DNA of 54,094 bases, from assembly GCA_029242715.1 (NCBI GenBank), contig JAQWTL010000001.1, positions 1 to 54,094 on the forward strand, in the 5' to 3' direction. Under the pieces are notes generated by a model. The model was not told the origin of the DNA. It saw only the letters and a program-made list of their open reading frames with translations, and searched no databases. Each line of letters begins with the position of its first letter. The stretch's first letter is position 1. This stretch comes from Phycisphaerales bacterium (GTDB lineage: Bacteria > Planctomycetota > Phycisphaerae > Phycisphaerales > SM1A02). Position numbers and translations under genes: made by a program. Positions 1-8,426 of this stretch are shown here, one piece after another.

Positions 1-378
1 GGCGGTTGGATTTCGAACGTCGATGATCTCGCCGGATTTGCATCCGGCTTGATGGGTGATGAACTCATTTCCGATGAGTCCAAGCAGATCATGTGGGTCG
101 AACAATCAACGATCAATGGGAACGGGACCGGCTACGGTCTGGGATTTGGAGTATCCCATCAGGATGAACCATCTGGCCAAATGGGATCTCAGTCCAATGA
201 GGACAAACTCAAGATTGCTCACAGCGGCGCCCAGGAAAAGACTCGAACGCTCATGGTCATCTACCCAGGCCAAAGGCATGGCATTGTTGTCATGACCAAC
301 TCGGAATACGCCAATCCCAGAAAGTTCATCGCTGCCATTGATCAGGCAATCAAGGATCCGATGAAGATCGCAGAGTAA
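1..378 (+). CDS. Serine beta-lactamase-like hydrolase, C-terminal part (partial)
   Basis: The frame is open from base 1, so only about the last 125 residues are present. The opening 'GGWISNVDDLAGFASGL' matches the 'SGGLxSTxxDLxxFxxxL' stretch of the beta-lactamase-related (class C/PBP4*-like) serine hydrolases. 'HSGAQ' followed by 'LMVIYPGQRHGIVVMTN' matches the end of the fold, where the HxG motif replaces KTG. The catalytic SxxK and YxN motifs must lie upstream of the window. Substrate cannot be told. It ends at a TAA directly abutting the stop of the next gene on the opposite strand (convergent, no spacer). Confidence 0.75.
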   Translation, partial: GGWISNVDDLAGFASGLMGDELISDESKQIMWVEQSTINGNGTGYGLGFGVSHQDEPSGQMGSQSNEDKLKIAHSGAQEKTRTLMVIYPGQRHGIVVMTNSEYANPRKFIAAIDQAIKDPMKIAE

Positions 379-987
379 TCACCGAACCAGGAAGTACTCC
401 GAAATTCTCTGAGCCACCTTGGGTCCCCGCAGCATGCTGACCAGAGCAAGCGCGTATTCAATCGCCGTACCTGGCGTCTGCGATGTCACGATGCAGTTCT
501 CTTCGTCCACGCAGACTCGGGCCTCGCGATCAAACTTATCACCCAGAAGTTTCGTGAATTCATCAGCAGGCCACGATTGATCGGGCGTCTTGATCGGGAG
601 GGGATTGCAGGTCGCACGCTTGGAATTCGCCAAGACACCTGCCGGCTCAAGCACAAGTGCTGGCGAGAGACAGATCGCCCCGATGACTCCCCTCTTGGCA
701 TGCTGTGCCTGGAGGAGCGTACGAAGCGGCTGGCTCTGAGCGAGATTCATCGCCCCCGGTATCCCCCCTGCCATTGCGATCGCATCCCAGGACTGACCCA
801 CCGCATCATCCAGTACCAGGTCTGGAATGATGCGCAAGCCTTTCATGAGGGTCACCTCGGACAATCCCTCGACACTGGCGACCACGACATCCAGTTCTGC
901 GCGGCACAAAACATCACGCAATGCACAGAACTCGATGTCCTCGTTTCCGGAAGCAACCGGTATCAGAACGCGGGAGGACTCAGTCAT
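379..987 (-). CDS. DJ-1/PfpI family protein (deglycase/glyoxalase III-like)
   Basis: A 202-residue single-domain DJ-1/ThiJ/PfpI protein. The nucleophile elbow 'GAICLSPALVLEPAGVL' puts a Cys near residue 106. The acidic partner lies in 'SGNEDIEF' (residues 13-20), aligning with Glu18 of human DJ-1, and the 'MAGGIPGAMNL' stretch (about 72-82) matches the 'LPGGNLGAQNL' loop. Family members act as glyoxalase III, deglycase or stress chaperones in the cytoplasm. I chose the ATG at 987 because it overlaps the upstream stop as ATGACTGA, an 8-base translational coupling. An upstream ATG at 1026 would add 13 low-complexity residues and a long overlap. It is probably co-expressed with the HPPD-like gene. 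Exact substrate unknown. Confidence 0.8.
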   Translation of the reverse strand: MTESSRVLIPVASGNEDIEFCALRDVLCRAELDVVVASVEGLSEVTLMKGLRIIPDLVLDDAVGQSWDAIAMAGGIPGAMNLAQSQPLRTLLQAQHAKRGVIGAICLSPALVLEPAGVLANSKRATCNPLPIKTPDQSWPADEFTKLLGDKFDREARVCVDEENCIVTSQTPGTAIEYALALVSMLRGPKVAQRISEYFLVR

Positions 988-2248
988 AGACGCCGTGGTT
1001 GCCATGGACGAACTGCTCATCAGCACCAGCAGCAGCCGTCAACGCTGCGACATTCTGCTTTGTAAAGAAGCCCTTGAAGTGATGACAACGCTCCACATAC
1101 TCGGTGATCAGAACTGAATACTGGGAGTGCTTCGAGAAGATCTGCTTGAGATCCGGGGTGTCCTTGCATTCACCCACGACGTGAGCCAGGAATTTCGTTC
1201 CTTGATCCATGAGAAGCGCGACAACACGATCGACATTCTTCTCGCCTTTGCCGTCATCGCCATCCTTGACCTCCACGGCCATGTGATGCATTCGGCGTCC
1301 ATAGTTGCGAACAAAGTCCTCCGTTGGCATCGGCAATCCATCAAAGGAATTCAGATAGGACGGCACGTTGTTCGCGGTGAAGACCTTGGCAGGTGAATGC
1401 TTGTCATCCGACACCTTGGGATTTCTGGTCACATTGGTGGAAGAATTCTGATCGCTGATGTTGTAAGCACCCCAGAAGTAATGAGGAGTCAGTGTCAGCA
1501 ATTCGAGGATGGCATGCTCTCGATCACCCATGAGAATTCTGGTCGCCAGGTGATCAAGGCCCATGACCAGATCCATGACATTTGTTCCATCAGCCCATTC
1601 AGCCGCCTTGGTCAACTGATCTTGCTCTGCAGCAGACAACTCGAGCTTCTGGCCCAGATTCAGGGTCGCCAACTCCGGCTTGGAGGCATCCCAATAACCG
1701 ACTTTGTTCCCCGTAAAATCACTGGGGTAAGTAAAGGCCATATGAGGATTGAAGAAGAAACCGTTGGGCGATTCTCCTTCATCGTAGAAACGAATGAACT
1801 GGCTCTCGAGCGTTTCACGAGTAGCCTTGATATCACTCGTCCAGAAGATCTCACCGATGTAACGAGCGTGCCGTTTGTCGCGGGACATCGGGTACAGCAG
1901 ATTCAGACGGACAAGATCATCCATGTAGTCCTTGGATAAAGGCTCGAATACGATAATCTTGGGTGTCTTTGGCCTGTGGGAATTCTTCAGGACATAGACC
2001 TTATGAGTCGCATCAACATGGGCCGAGTGAAACCGATATGGCCCCATCACGGTCAATTCTGCGAGGTACTTGACGCCATCACCGGGATCAACCTGGATCA
2101 TCACAGCAGCCATCGTGCTCAGCATGTCATCCACGCCTGAAGACATCCGACGTTCATAGACCTTGGGCAAGAATTCATGGAAAAACTCGGTGTTCTTCTT
2201 GTCACCTTCGGGCTTGTAACCAATCAGATCAAAAGCAGCGGGGCTCAT
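980..2248 (-). CDS. HPPD-like protein with C-terminal vicinal-oxygen-chelate domain
   Basis: A 422-residue protein. Its C-terminal third resembles the vicinal oxygen chelate (glyoxalase/4-hydroxyphenylpyruvate dioxygenase) fold: 'RMHHMAVEV' at about 319-327 offers a His ligand, 'DLKQIFSKHSQYSVLITEYVER' echoes the HPPD 'LLQIFT...FLEIIQR' segment, and Glu383 would be the second ligand. 'GLDHLATRI' near 230 could be the paired first half. The start at 2248 has a clear GAGGAG ribosome site 7-8 bases upstream. It overlaps the DJ-1 gene by 8 bases. The family match comes from motif reading only. It may be a non-heme iron dioxygenase of aromatic 2-oxoacids, or a divergent relative without that activity. 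Confidence 0.6.
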   Translation of the reverse strand: MSPAAFDLIGYKPEGDKKNTEFFHEFLPKVYERRMSSGVDDMLSTMAAVMIQVDPGDGVKYLAELTVMGPYRFHSAHVDATHKVYVLKNSHRPKTPKIIVFEPLSKDYMDDLVRLNLLYPMSRDKRHARYIGEIFWTSDIKATRETLESQFIRFYDEGESPNGFFFNPHMAFTYPSDFTGNKVGYWDASKPELATLNLGQKLELSAAEQDQLTKAAEWADGTNVMDLVMGLDHLATRILMGDREHAILELLTLTPHYFWGAYNISDQNSSTNVTRNPKVSDDKHSPAKVFTANNVPSYLNSFDGLPMPTEDFVRNYGRRMHHMAVEVKDGDDGKGEKNVDRVVALLMDQGTKFLAHVVGECKDTPDLKQIFSKHSQYSVLITEYVERCHHFKGFFTKQNVAALTAAAGADEQFVHGNHGVYD

Positions 2249-2379
2249 GGATGTCTCCTCTGGAATCGGCCGAACAGGTACGAATAACGCGAATCATGTG
2301 GAGAGTAGCCTCCACAGCCACTTGCCTCAACTGTTCCAAAGAGCAACAAGCCCTCAATGATTGATTTATCCTGACAAAC

Positions 2380-2766
2380 ATGATCCAGAACATTGAGAAC
2401 CAGAATCAACGCAATGTCCTCGGAGGGGATCTGATCCCCTGCTCCATGGATCCTCTGACAGGCTTTTACCGCACTGGATGCTGCGATACCGGGCCAGAAG
2501 ACCAGGGCTCCCACACGATCTGCATCATTGCAACCGAGTCCTTCCTCGCCTTCTCAAGATCGGTCGGCAATGATTTGTCGACTCCCATGCCCCAATGGGG
2601 ATTTCCAGGACTCCAGCCTGGGGATCGATGGTGTCTGTGTGCCCCCCGTTGGCAAGAAGCTCTTGAAGCCGGCGTGGCACCCCAAGTCATCCTTGAGGCC
2701 ACACATGAAGGCGCCCTTGAATATGCGGCAATCAGCGATCTCAAGGCCCATGCTGCTGTTGAGTGA
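2380..2766 (+). CDS. DUF2237 family protein
   Basis: A 128-residue protein that matches DUF2237 over almost its full length. Recognisable blocks are 'RNVLGGDLIPCSMDPLTGFY', 'GCCDTGPEDQGSHTIC', 'GNDLSTPMPQWGFPGLQPGD' and 'RWCLCAPRWQEALEAG', ending in 'VILEATHEGALEYA'. The conserved Cys and His residues suggest metal or redox chemistry, but the family has no settled function. No strong ribosome site is seen before the ATG. It lies divergent from the HPPD-like gene, with a short 5' leader region between them, and about 80 bases before the thioredoxin gene on the same strand. Confidence 0.85.
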   Translation: MIQNIENQNQRNVLGGDLIPCSMDPLTGFYRTGCCDTGPEDQGSHTICIIATESFLAFSRSVGNDLSTPMPQWGFPGLQPGDRWCLCAPRWQEALEAGVAPQVILEATHEGALEYAAISDLKAHAAVE

Positions 2767-2849
2767 AACACAGACCATTGGAGTAACTTGTTGGCTATCC
2801 TGAATCGGGAAAGATCATTGGTACAAATCGGGAGCCTTTGGAGAACAAC

Positions 2850-3710
2850 ATGTTTTCAATCATCTGTCTCGCCTGCAGTCTTGTCACCACAACAGAGTTG
2901 CCCACTGGATGGGAATGGGAAATCAAGCCCACTGAAATTCAAGTGGATCATCAGGAACTTTTTGAACTTGGTGACACAGGTACGCTCCTGGCCACCTGGG
3001 GTGATGGCCGCTTTGCGGCACGCTTTGTCCAAACCATGTCAAGCGATGATGCCGGGGCTGAACAAAATGGACGTGGCAATGCATATCTGTTGGTGCTCGA
3101 GACCCCGAACGGAACCGTTCAACACACATCAAACAGTTCCATGGGCAATCGAAACCAAAAAGTCCACCAGTGGATGTACAACTCCATTGATGCCTCCCAG
3201 GTTTCAACGATTGGATTGATGCTTCGAACCGAAGAAGGTAGTCGCCTGATTTCTGAAGAAGCCCTCGCTCAGGGCCGTTCAGAAGGCATCAATCTGATGC
3301 CTCTGGCAGTTGTCGGCGAGTCGTTTTCCTTCGATCTTCCCAGCCTGGATGGTGGGCGAATCGATAGCGATGAATACCGGGGCAAGTTCGTGCTGATCGA
3401 CAACTGGGCCACCTGGTGTGGACCTTGCATGGAAAAAATGCCGCAATTGCGTGAGCTCAATGACACCTGGAGGTCCAAAGGCCTTCAGGTCATTGGTATT
3501 GACTGGGATCGAGATATTGACAAGGGCAAGAAGGCCATCCAGCGTGAAAGTCAAATCTGGCCACAGGTCAATCCATACACCTTCATCGGCGATCATCTAA
3601 CGCTCTGGAACAAGGCATGCGGAATCGATTCCCTGCCATACCTGGTCCTCCTCGATACAAACGGCGAGGTCAAGGCTGCGGGGGTCGCCCTCATCACGTT
3701 CTTGAAATGA
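2850..3710 (+). CDS. TlpA-like thioredoxin-domain protein, probably frameshifted at its C-terminus
   Basis: The protein has a short hydrophobic N-terminus, an unrecognised N-terminal domain of about 150 residues, then a TlpA/ResA thioredoxin domain. 'GESFSFDLPSLDGGRIDSDE' leads into 'NWATWCGPCMEKMPQLREL' with the redox pair at Cys190 and Cys193, and the cis-Pro is in 'SLPYLVLLDTNGEV'. Such proteins are extracytoplasmic thiol reductases. The ATG at 2850 follows GGAG by 6 bases; an upstream TTG at 2838 is less likely. The reading frame ends abruptly just after a run of five G (3680-3684). The -1 frame continues naturally ('GRPHHVLEMTEKAL') into the next ORF, so the two are probably one gene split by a single-base change. 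Confidence 0.8.
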   Translation: MFSIICLACSLVTTTELPTGWEWEIKPTEIQVDHQELFELGDTGTLLATWGDGRFAARFVQTMSSDDAGAEQNGRGNAYLLVLETPNGTVQHTSNSSMGNRNQKVHQWMYNSIDASQVSTIGLMLRTEEGSRLISEEALAQGRSEGINLMPLAVVGESFSFDLPSLDGGRIDSDEYRGKFVLIDNWATWCGPCMEKMPQLRELNDTWRSKGLQVIGIDWDRDIDKGKKAIQRESQIWPQVNPYTFIGDHLTLWNKACGIDSLPYLVLLDTNGEVKAAGVALITFLK

Positions 3711-4165
3711 CTGAGAAGGCCTTGAATGGCACGCTGCAACCAAAGATGCCGAACTACACCCTGCCCATGATCAAAGGCATGTCAGGTTCCCAGATTCGCC
3801 AGGCACTGGTTGAGGTCTCTCAAGCCCGAAAATTTGCACGAGGCAATCCGCAAATGCAAGATAGCCTCACCTACCAGTTCAACATACTGATGGGCGGCTT
3901 GAAGAATTTACACAACGCCTCCTCATCTCCCCAGGGAATGAATCCACCAGGGCCGCCAACTGTTGATTCACAGCAATCGCCAAATTTCACTCTCGAGCAG
4001 ATTCAGAGCATGTCAACTGCCCAGATTCGCCAGGCACTGGTTGAGGTCTCTCAAGCCCGAAAATTTGCACGAGGCAACCGGCAAATGCAAGACAGCCTCG
4101 ACTATCAGTTCGACATGCTGATGAATACCCTGAAAACAAAGGCTGCACCAAACAAAGACAACTGA
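3707..4165 (+). CDS. Two-repeat protein; likely C-terminal extension of the preceding thioredoxin protein
   Basis: Read from the ATG at 3707, which overlaps the preceding stop as ATGA, this gives 152 residues with two nearly identical 38-residue repeats (bases 3779-3892 and 4010-4123). Each contains 'IRQALVEVSQARKFARGN' followed by 'QMQDSL.YQF..LM'. A Pro/Ser/Gln-rich linker separates them. The repeats are predicted amphipathic helices; I recognise no family. The same frame is open back to 3617, inside the thioredoxin gene, and its peptide there from about 3683 looks like a natural continuation of the thioredoxin fold. So this is either a coupled second gene or, more likely, the tail of a fused protein. 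Confidence 0.65.
   Translation: MTEKALNGTLQPKMPNYTLPMIKGMSGSQIRQALVEVSQARKFARGNPQMQDSLTYQFNILMGGLKNLHNASSSPQGMNPPGPPTVDSQQSPNFTLEQIQSMSTAQIRQALVEVSQARKFARGNRQMQDSLDYQFDMLMNTLKTKAAPNKDN
3779..4123 (+). repeat. Pair of 114-base direct repeats within coding sequence
   Basis: Bases 3779-3892 and 4010-4123 are direct repeats offset by 231 bases. They share a long identical core from 'cagattcgccaggcactggt' through the codons for 'ARKFARGN', with few differences elsewhere. The near identity at the DNA level, including third codon positions, points to a recent duplication or gene conversion. Confidence 0.9.
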
Positions 4166-4205
4166 GTGATCAGACTGCTTCTCGGTCTTGCATCAGTAGC
4201 GTGCG

Positions 4206-5585
4206 CTACGAGGCGTTTTCAATCCCGCTGATTCGATGGTCAATGACCAATCCATGAATCTCGAAGGCATAGTCCTGATAGGTCTTCATGTTGCCGTGTA
4301 ACCACAACAGGATCGTACGGTCCTCATCCCATTGCACCGCAATCGGGCGAATATTGTCCGCACCCGATTGGCTCGTCAACGCCTGCCAATCCCAGGTTCG
4401 CCCCCCGTTCCAACTCTGCCCCTTGAAGATCTCTCGACGCCGCTGGCTGTCCCGCTCCGTGAGCATCGGCTCTCCCGTCTCAGGATGTTCATCTGTTGAT
4501 ACATAGACGATCAGTGGATTGCAGGGATCAATGGCGGCAAGGCCTGTGTAATCATCTTCGCCGGGATACAACCTGAGGCCGGCTCGACCCATTTCCACAT
4601 CAAGCCAACGGCCACCGGCCCAGCGTGCATAGCGAAAACGGTGATCACGCCCCCCCTGTCCACGCGGTCGATCAGCGCCATCCACCTGAACGGTATACAC
4701 GGCAATCGGATTCCCCTTTGAATCAATTGAAAGATCTGCCGGCCAGGCAACACCATCAGGCGACCCCTCGAAGATGCGGGTGTAGGAACGAGGAGATGAT
4801 GAACCCACGGCAAGCGCATTGATCAACTCACCATTTGAATCGTAGAGATAACCATCCTCCAGGTAGCCGTGCCACAGGCTGTTATCCGCATCGCGAGGAT
4901 GCTGTTCCGTTGCTACGAAATGAATGCGGCGGCCATCAGATGCATACTTGACGTATGGCCTGCCAGGCCCCTTCATGAGACTGCCTGCGTGCTCCCACTG
5001 ACCTCTCATGTTCTCCAGAACGATTGCGTTGGGATTCCAGCCCTCTCCGCGATAGAAGTCATAGAGACGCACCTGGCCCTTGTCATCTTCAACTCGATGA
5101 AGATTGGAATACGTCACCCCTGCCGATGCTGCAGGACCGATCTGCACCTTCGTCTCAGCGCCCCAGACAGCTGCTGTTCCTGGCACGATTGATCGACGCA
5201 TGCGAACCAGTCGATCAGTACCGTGACGGGTATAGGCCGCCATATATCGACCGTCATCCAGGACGACCAGAGCTGGTGCTGCATGATCATCCTTCTGGAG
5301 ATTCTCATGAAGAACAGTCCGGCCGTTTTCACCTGTCACCAGGTTGCGCCAGAGAACCTCTACATTTCCACTACGACCTTGATCTTCATGGCCTGAAGCA
5401 ACGGATCCAACGATCAGGAGATCGCCATCGACCAGGGCACGCTCATCCTGGAACCAGCACCACCCACCATCGTCGGTCATCGTAAAACGAACATCTGCTG
5501 GCTCGGAGCGCTTGCCGTGAGCACATCCAGCCAATGCCATCACAGTCCATAGAAGACCTGCACCGGTTTTCAGAACACTCTTCAT
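4206..5585 (-). CDS. BNR_4 repeat-containing lipoprotein
   Basis: A 459-residue protein with a lipoprotein signal ('MALAGC', Cys21). It then opens with 'DGGWCWFQDERALVDGD', the hallmark start of BNR_4-repeat proteins, which form a seven-bladed beta-propeller. Further propeller-like strands include 'YMAAYTRHGTD', 'YSNLHRVEDDKGQVRLYDFY', 'VKYASDGRRIHFVATEQHP' and 'DEHPETGEP'. Relatives are common next to polysaccharide-degradation genes in marine bacteria and include glycan-active enzymes, so a role in binding or cutting an algal polysaccharide outside the cell is reasonable. No catalytic residues can be assigned. It starts 120 bases downstream of the metalloprotease gene on the same strand, behind that gene's terminator. 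Confidence 0.75.
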   Translation of the reverse strand: MKSVLKTGAGLLWTVMALAGCAHGKRSEPADVRFTMTDDGGWCWFQDERALVDGDLLIVGSVASGHEDQGRSGNVEVLWRNLVTGENGRTVLHENLQKDDHAAPALVVLDDGRYMAAYTRHGTDRLVRMRRSIVPGTAAVWGAETKVQIGPAASAGVTYSNLHRVEDDKGQVRLYDFYRGEGWNPNAIVLENMRGQWEHAGSLMKGPGRPYVKYASDGRRIHFVATEQHPRDADNSLWHGYLEDGYLYDSNGELINALAVGSSSPRSYTRIFEGSPDGVAWPADLSIDSKGNPIAVYTVQVDGADRPRGQGGRDHRFRYARWAGGRWLDVEMGRAGLRLYPGEDDYTGLAAIDPCNPLIVYVSTDEHPETGEPMLTERDSQRRREIFKGQSWNGGRTWDWQALTSQSGADNIRPIAVQWDEDRTILLWLHGNMKTYQDYAFEIHGLVIDHRISGIENAS

Positions 5586-5649
5586 GCGTTGCAGGATACG
5601 CGGTGATTGCCTTCTGTGACTAACTGGAAGATCGATACGGCTGAAAGAG

Positions 5650-5681
5650 AACCGCCCAGCTCCTCCAGGAGCTGGGCGGTT
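5650..5681 (-). terminator. Strong hairpin terminator after the metalloprotease gene
   Basis: Perfect inverted repeat: 15-base arms (5650-5664 and 5667-5681, AACCGCCCAGCTCCT and its complement) around a 2-base loop. On the minus strand it is followed by CTCTTTC, a weak U tract. It lies 27 bases past the stop of the minus-strand gene ending at 5708. Confidence 0.75.
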
Positions 5682-5707
5682 GAAAACAAGGGTAGGTCTG
5701 AGGGCGG

Positions 5708-8104
5708 TCAGCAGTCGCTGCCGAAGTCGCCCAAGATCGCCAGGAGATCGTCGACATCGATGTCGTTATCGCCATCGACATCACCCTGTCCGGTGCCTCC
5801 GAAGTTGCCCAGTGCCAGAAGGATGTCATCCACATCGACATCACCATCACCATCAACATCACCGGGGCATCCGCTGTCGCATTCATCCGGAACACCATTG
5901 CCATCCTGATCCTGGCTGGATCCATTGGCAATATCACAGGTATCCGATACACCATTCTCATTGCAGTCCGCGGTGGCCTCGTAACCGAAGGAATAGGACG
6001 CTGTGTCCTGCCAGGTGTTGCCACCTCCGTCACGTCCCTGGATCAACGCCTCGAAACTGATCGTGGAATCCAGCTCGAAGGCTGTCAGTCGTGCGATCAG
6101 AACGCCCTGCTGCTCCGAGCAGTCCTGCGAAGTAAACAACTGGGCTTCGCCCTGCGGCTCGGTAGGCAGCACGTACCATGTACCGTTATCCACCGCGAGT
6201 GTTCCACCGTTCTCGAAGTTGGTCCAGTCAATACCGACACTGCCAAGATTGTTGGCGCCGAATGGATTGCCCGACTGGTCCAGCGCACCGATGGTGACCC
6301 GACTGTCCCATTCAAGATCAGGCACGAACTGGTAGAAGTTGGGGTTCACATCCAATGAAACCGGACCACCACTGTCATTCTGATAGAAGCCAGCCGAACT
6401 TGATAGCACCTTCTGCTGAAGGGTATTGCCTGCAATGGCGTCGACCCGGCTGCCCTGGCCAACTGCAGCAAAGATATCAACGGTCCATGTGTCCTGGCTG
6501 CCACTGACCAGGTTCGTTCCTACGATTGCATGGTGCATCTCTACGAGATCAGATTGCTCATCACAGGTCAGGAATCCACAGTCAGTACTGTCACCCTGCC
6601 AGTTTCCACTAGTGCTGTTGCACTCGGATTCGGTCTGATCGTCAATGCAGTCACCGTTACCCAGGCAACAGGCGCCGACTGGATCAGGCTGTGGGCATTC
6701 CACATCTGAGCAATCCGACTCATCACCCTGGTAACTGCCGCCTGCTGACGCGCAGGTCTCGCTGGTCTGTCCGTTGACGCAAGAACCTGATGCCAGGCAG
6801 CAAGCACCGGAAACATTCGCGCAATTCACATCATCACAATCAACACCATCGCCCTGGTATTCGCCATTAGCATTCAAGCAGGTGTCCTCAGCCACCTGAG
6901 CACACTGGCCCGAAACAGTACAGCAAGCGCCTGTGACCTCGGACAGACAGGACAAGATCGAGTTTCTGAATGAGGCAACGTCACCTCTGGAGTTTGTCGA
7001 GAAATTATTCGCACAGGTCAGCGATGGATTCATCGTGTTGGATGGGCAACTACAGTGATCAGCACCCCAGTTGTGCCCCAACTCATGGTTGGAAAGATCC
7101 GTTGCGCAACCGAAGCTGCCACAACAATCGGATTCCACGACGCTGTACTCGAAACTTGAGCAGACTGCCCCGACATAAGCAAGCCCGATCGTACTGCCAG
7201 AGAAACTGGCACCACTGAAGAGCTGAACAATGTCATGGGGAGGATTGTTGGTGCTGTTCCAGACACTTCTGACCTGTTCAAGACGAGTTTCAATACTGTT
7301 ACTGCTGTACGGATCACTACTGTCAGGCCGTACGACAATGCCTTGCAACTGGTTGATGATCTCATGCTGTTCCTCGTACAGAAGATTGATCGAATTCACC
7401 AGTGAATTGATTCTGTTCTCCACTGCACTGGGACTACCGTAGTCCTGGTAGTACTCGAAATCAGTATCTGCAACGAACTCGGCAACGAGGACCTGACGGT
7501 CCTGGCCAAGCGGCTGGGGATCATCCAGTTCGAATCCAGGAAGCTTGTGATGGTCTTCAACGCCACAGAAGCCTTCTGGTGAAATGATGTCTTCGCCGCG
7601 GTAGACGACATAGTCCCATTCCGTCGCATTTCGTACCTTGCCCTCGAGAGGTTCGATCCACCATTTTTCGCCACTCTCAAGCAGAACGAATACTCGGAAA
7701 CCCTCATCTTCAATAGACAGGGCGGCCTTCATCCCGGGGAAATTGATGTCAGTGCCCCGGTAAGTATTGACAGGGCCCGCTGGAATCTCCAGGAGCGAAC
7801 CATCTGGTTGCTGCTCAAGAAGCTGGTAGGCATCGCCTCGAACCGAGTGCAGGTTGAACCGCATTCGGGTCAGTTGATCACCCAGGTTGACTGAAAGGTC
7901 CAGTGCACCGGTGGGCAATTCCCTGAGAGAGAGTTCCTGGACGGAACTGTCCATCAGACCAAGCGCCTCATTGGCTTGTTCCGAAGTAGCGCCCGTTCCC
8001 CCGATCGAAGCGCTGAAGGCCATCAATGATGTAGAAGCCGCTGCCAGTGCCGTGGTGGCAAACAGGTATTGGGCACGCCGGTGGGGCATGAGTCGAATAT
8101 TCAT
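5708..8104 (-). CDS. Secreted zinc metalloprotease with three Cys-rich repeats and C-terminal dockerin
   Basis: A 798-residue exported protein. The start at 8104 follows GAGGAGG by about a dozen bases and is followed by an Arg-containing signal peptide ('RRAQYLFATTALAAASTSLM'); a longer ORF back to 8266 has no such support. 'NHELGHNWGADH' (about residue 340) is the HExxHxxGxxH zinc site of reprolysin/M12B-type metalloproteases, and a downstream Met in 'NTMNPSL' suits the metzincin Met-turn. Three repeats of the form GACC..G.C....E.C...G..YQGD...C (bases about 6565-6930) follow, then an unrecognised domain. A dockerin/EF-hand pair closes the protein: 'GDVDGDGDVDVDDILLALGN' and 'GDVDGDNDIDVDDLLAILGD'. 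It probably acts outside the cell on proteins. Confidence 0.85.
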   Translation of the reverse strand: MNIRLMPHRRAQYLFATTALAAASTSLMAFSASIGGTGATSEQANEALGLMDSSVQELSLRELPTGALDLSVNLGDQLTRMRFNLHSVRGDAYQLLEQQPDGSLLEIPAGPVNTYRGTDINFPGMKAALSIEDEGFRVFVLLESGEKWWIEPLEGKVRNATEWDYVVYRGEDIISPEGFCGVEDHHKLPGFELDDPQPLGQDRQVLVAEFVADTDFEYYQDYGSPSAVENRINSLVNSINLLYEEQHEIINQLQGIVVRPDSSDPYSSNSIETRLEQVRSVWNSTNNPPHDIVQLFSGASFSGSTIGLAYVGAVCSSFEYSVVESDCCGSFGCATDLSNHELGHNWGADHCSCPSNTMNPSLTCANNFSTNSRGDVASFRNSILSCLSEVTGACCTVSGQCAQVAEDTCLNANGEYQGDGVDCDDVNCANVSGACCLASGSCVNGQTSETCASAGGSYQGDESDCSDVECPQPDPVGACCLGNGDCIDDQTESECNSTSGNWQGDSTDCGFLTCDEQSDLVEMHHAIVGTNLVSGSQDTWTVDIFAAVGQGSRVDAIAGNTLQQKVLSSSAGFYQNDSGGPVSLDVNPNFYQFVPDLEWDSRVTIGALDQSGNPFGANNLGSVGIDWTNFENGGTLAVDNGTWYVLPTEPQGEAQLFTSQDCSEQQGVLIARLTAFELDSTISFEALIQGRDGGGNTWQDTASYSFGYEATADCNENGVSDTCDIANGSSQDQDGNGVPDECDSGCPGDVDGDGDVDVDDILLALGNFGGTGQGDVDGDNDIDVDDLLAILGDFGSDC

Positions 8105-8426
8105 GGCAGCAATAGCCTCCTCGGTCTCTCTCTGTGGGATTTGGGGGGACAGGTCAGTATGACCCCAATGACACGCTGTGAAAGCCCTCAATGGCGTTTT
8201 CACCACACCTAAATACGGATAATCCGACCCTGGGGATCCCCCTCCATGGGGATCCAGCAGCTTCAATTCTGCGTTGAGGCCGTTTTGAGCTCAATAAACC
8301 CGTTCAGGGCCTTATTGGGCCCCTCTACTCAGATTTCAGGTCTGCTTGTCCCCTCAGCGTCCAGAACCGGCAAATGGCCCCAGGCTGAGCACTGATCCGC
8401 CTCGCCTGTGGGACTATTCTTGCCCT
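8105..8426. other. Intergenic region between metalloprotease and small membrane protein genes
   Basis: This divergent spacer of about 320 bases holds the ribosome site of the metalloprotease gene (GAGGAGG on the minus strand). It also has a short direct repeat TGGGGATCC at 8231-8239 and 8247-8255 with a palindromic GGATCC core. I see no convincing promoter consensus, RNA gene or further ORF. Confidence 0.4.

Noticed and set aside
2245-2514. 89-codon minus-strand ORF over the DUF2237 gene
   Set aside because: It lies antisense to a convincingly recognised gene and its peptide matches nothing.
5680-6060. His/Arg-rich plus-strand ORF opposite the dockerin region
   Set aside because: Its composition is the mirror of the Asp-rich dockerin codons on the other strand, a typical shadow ORF.
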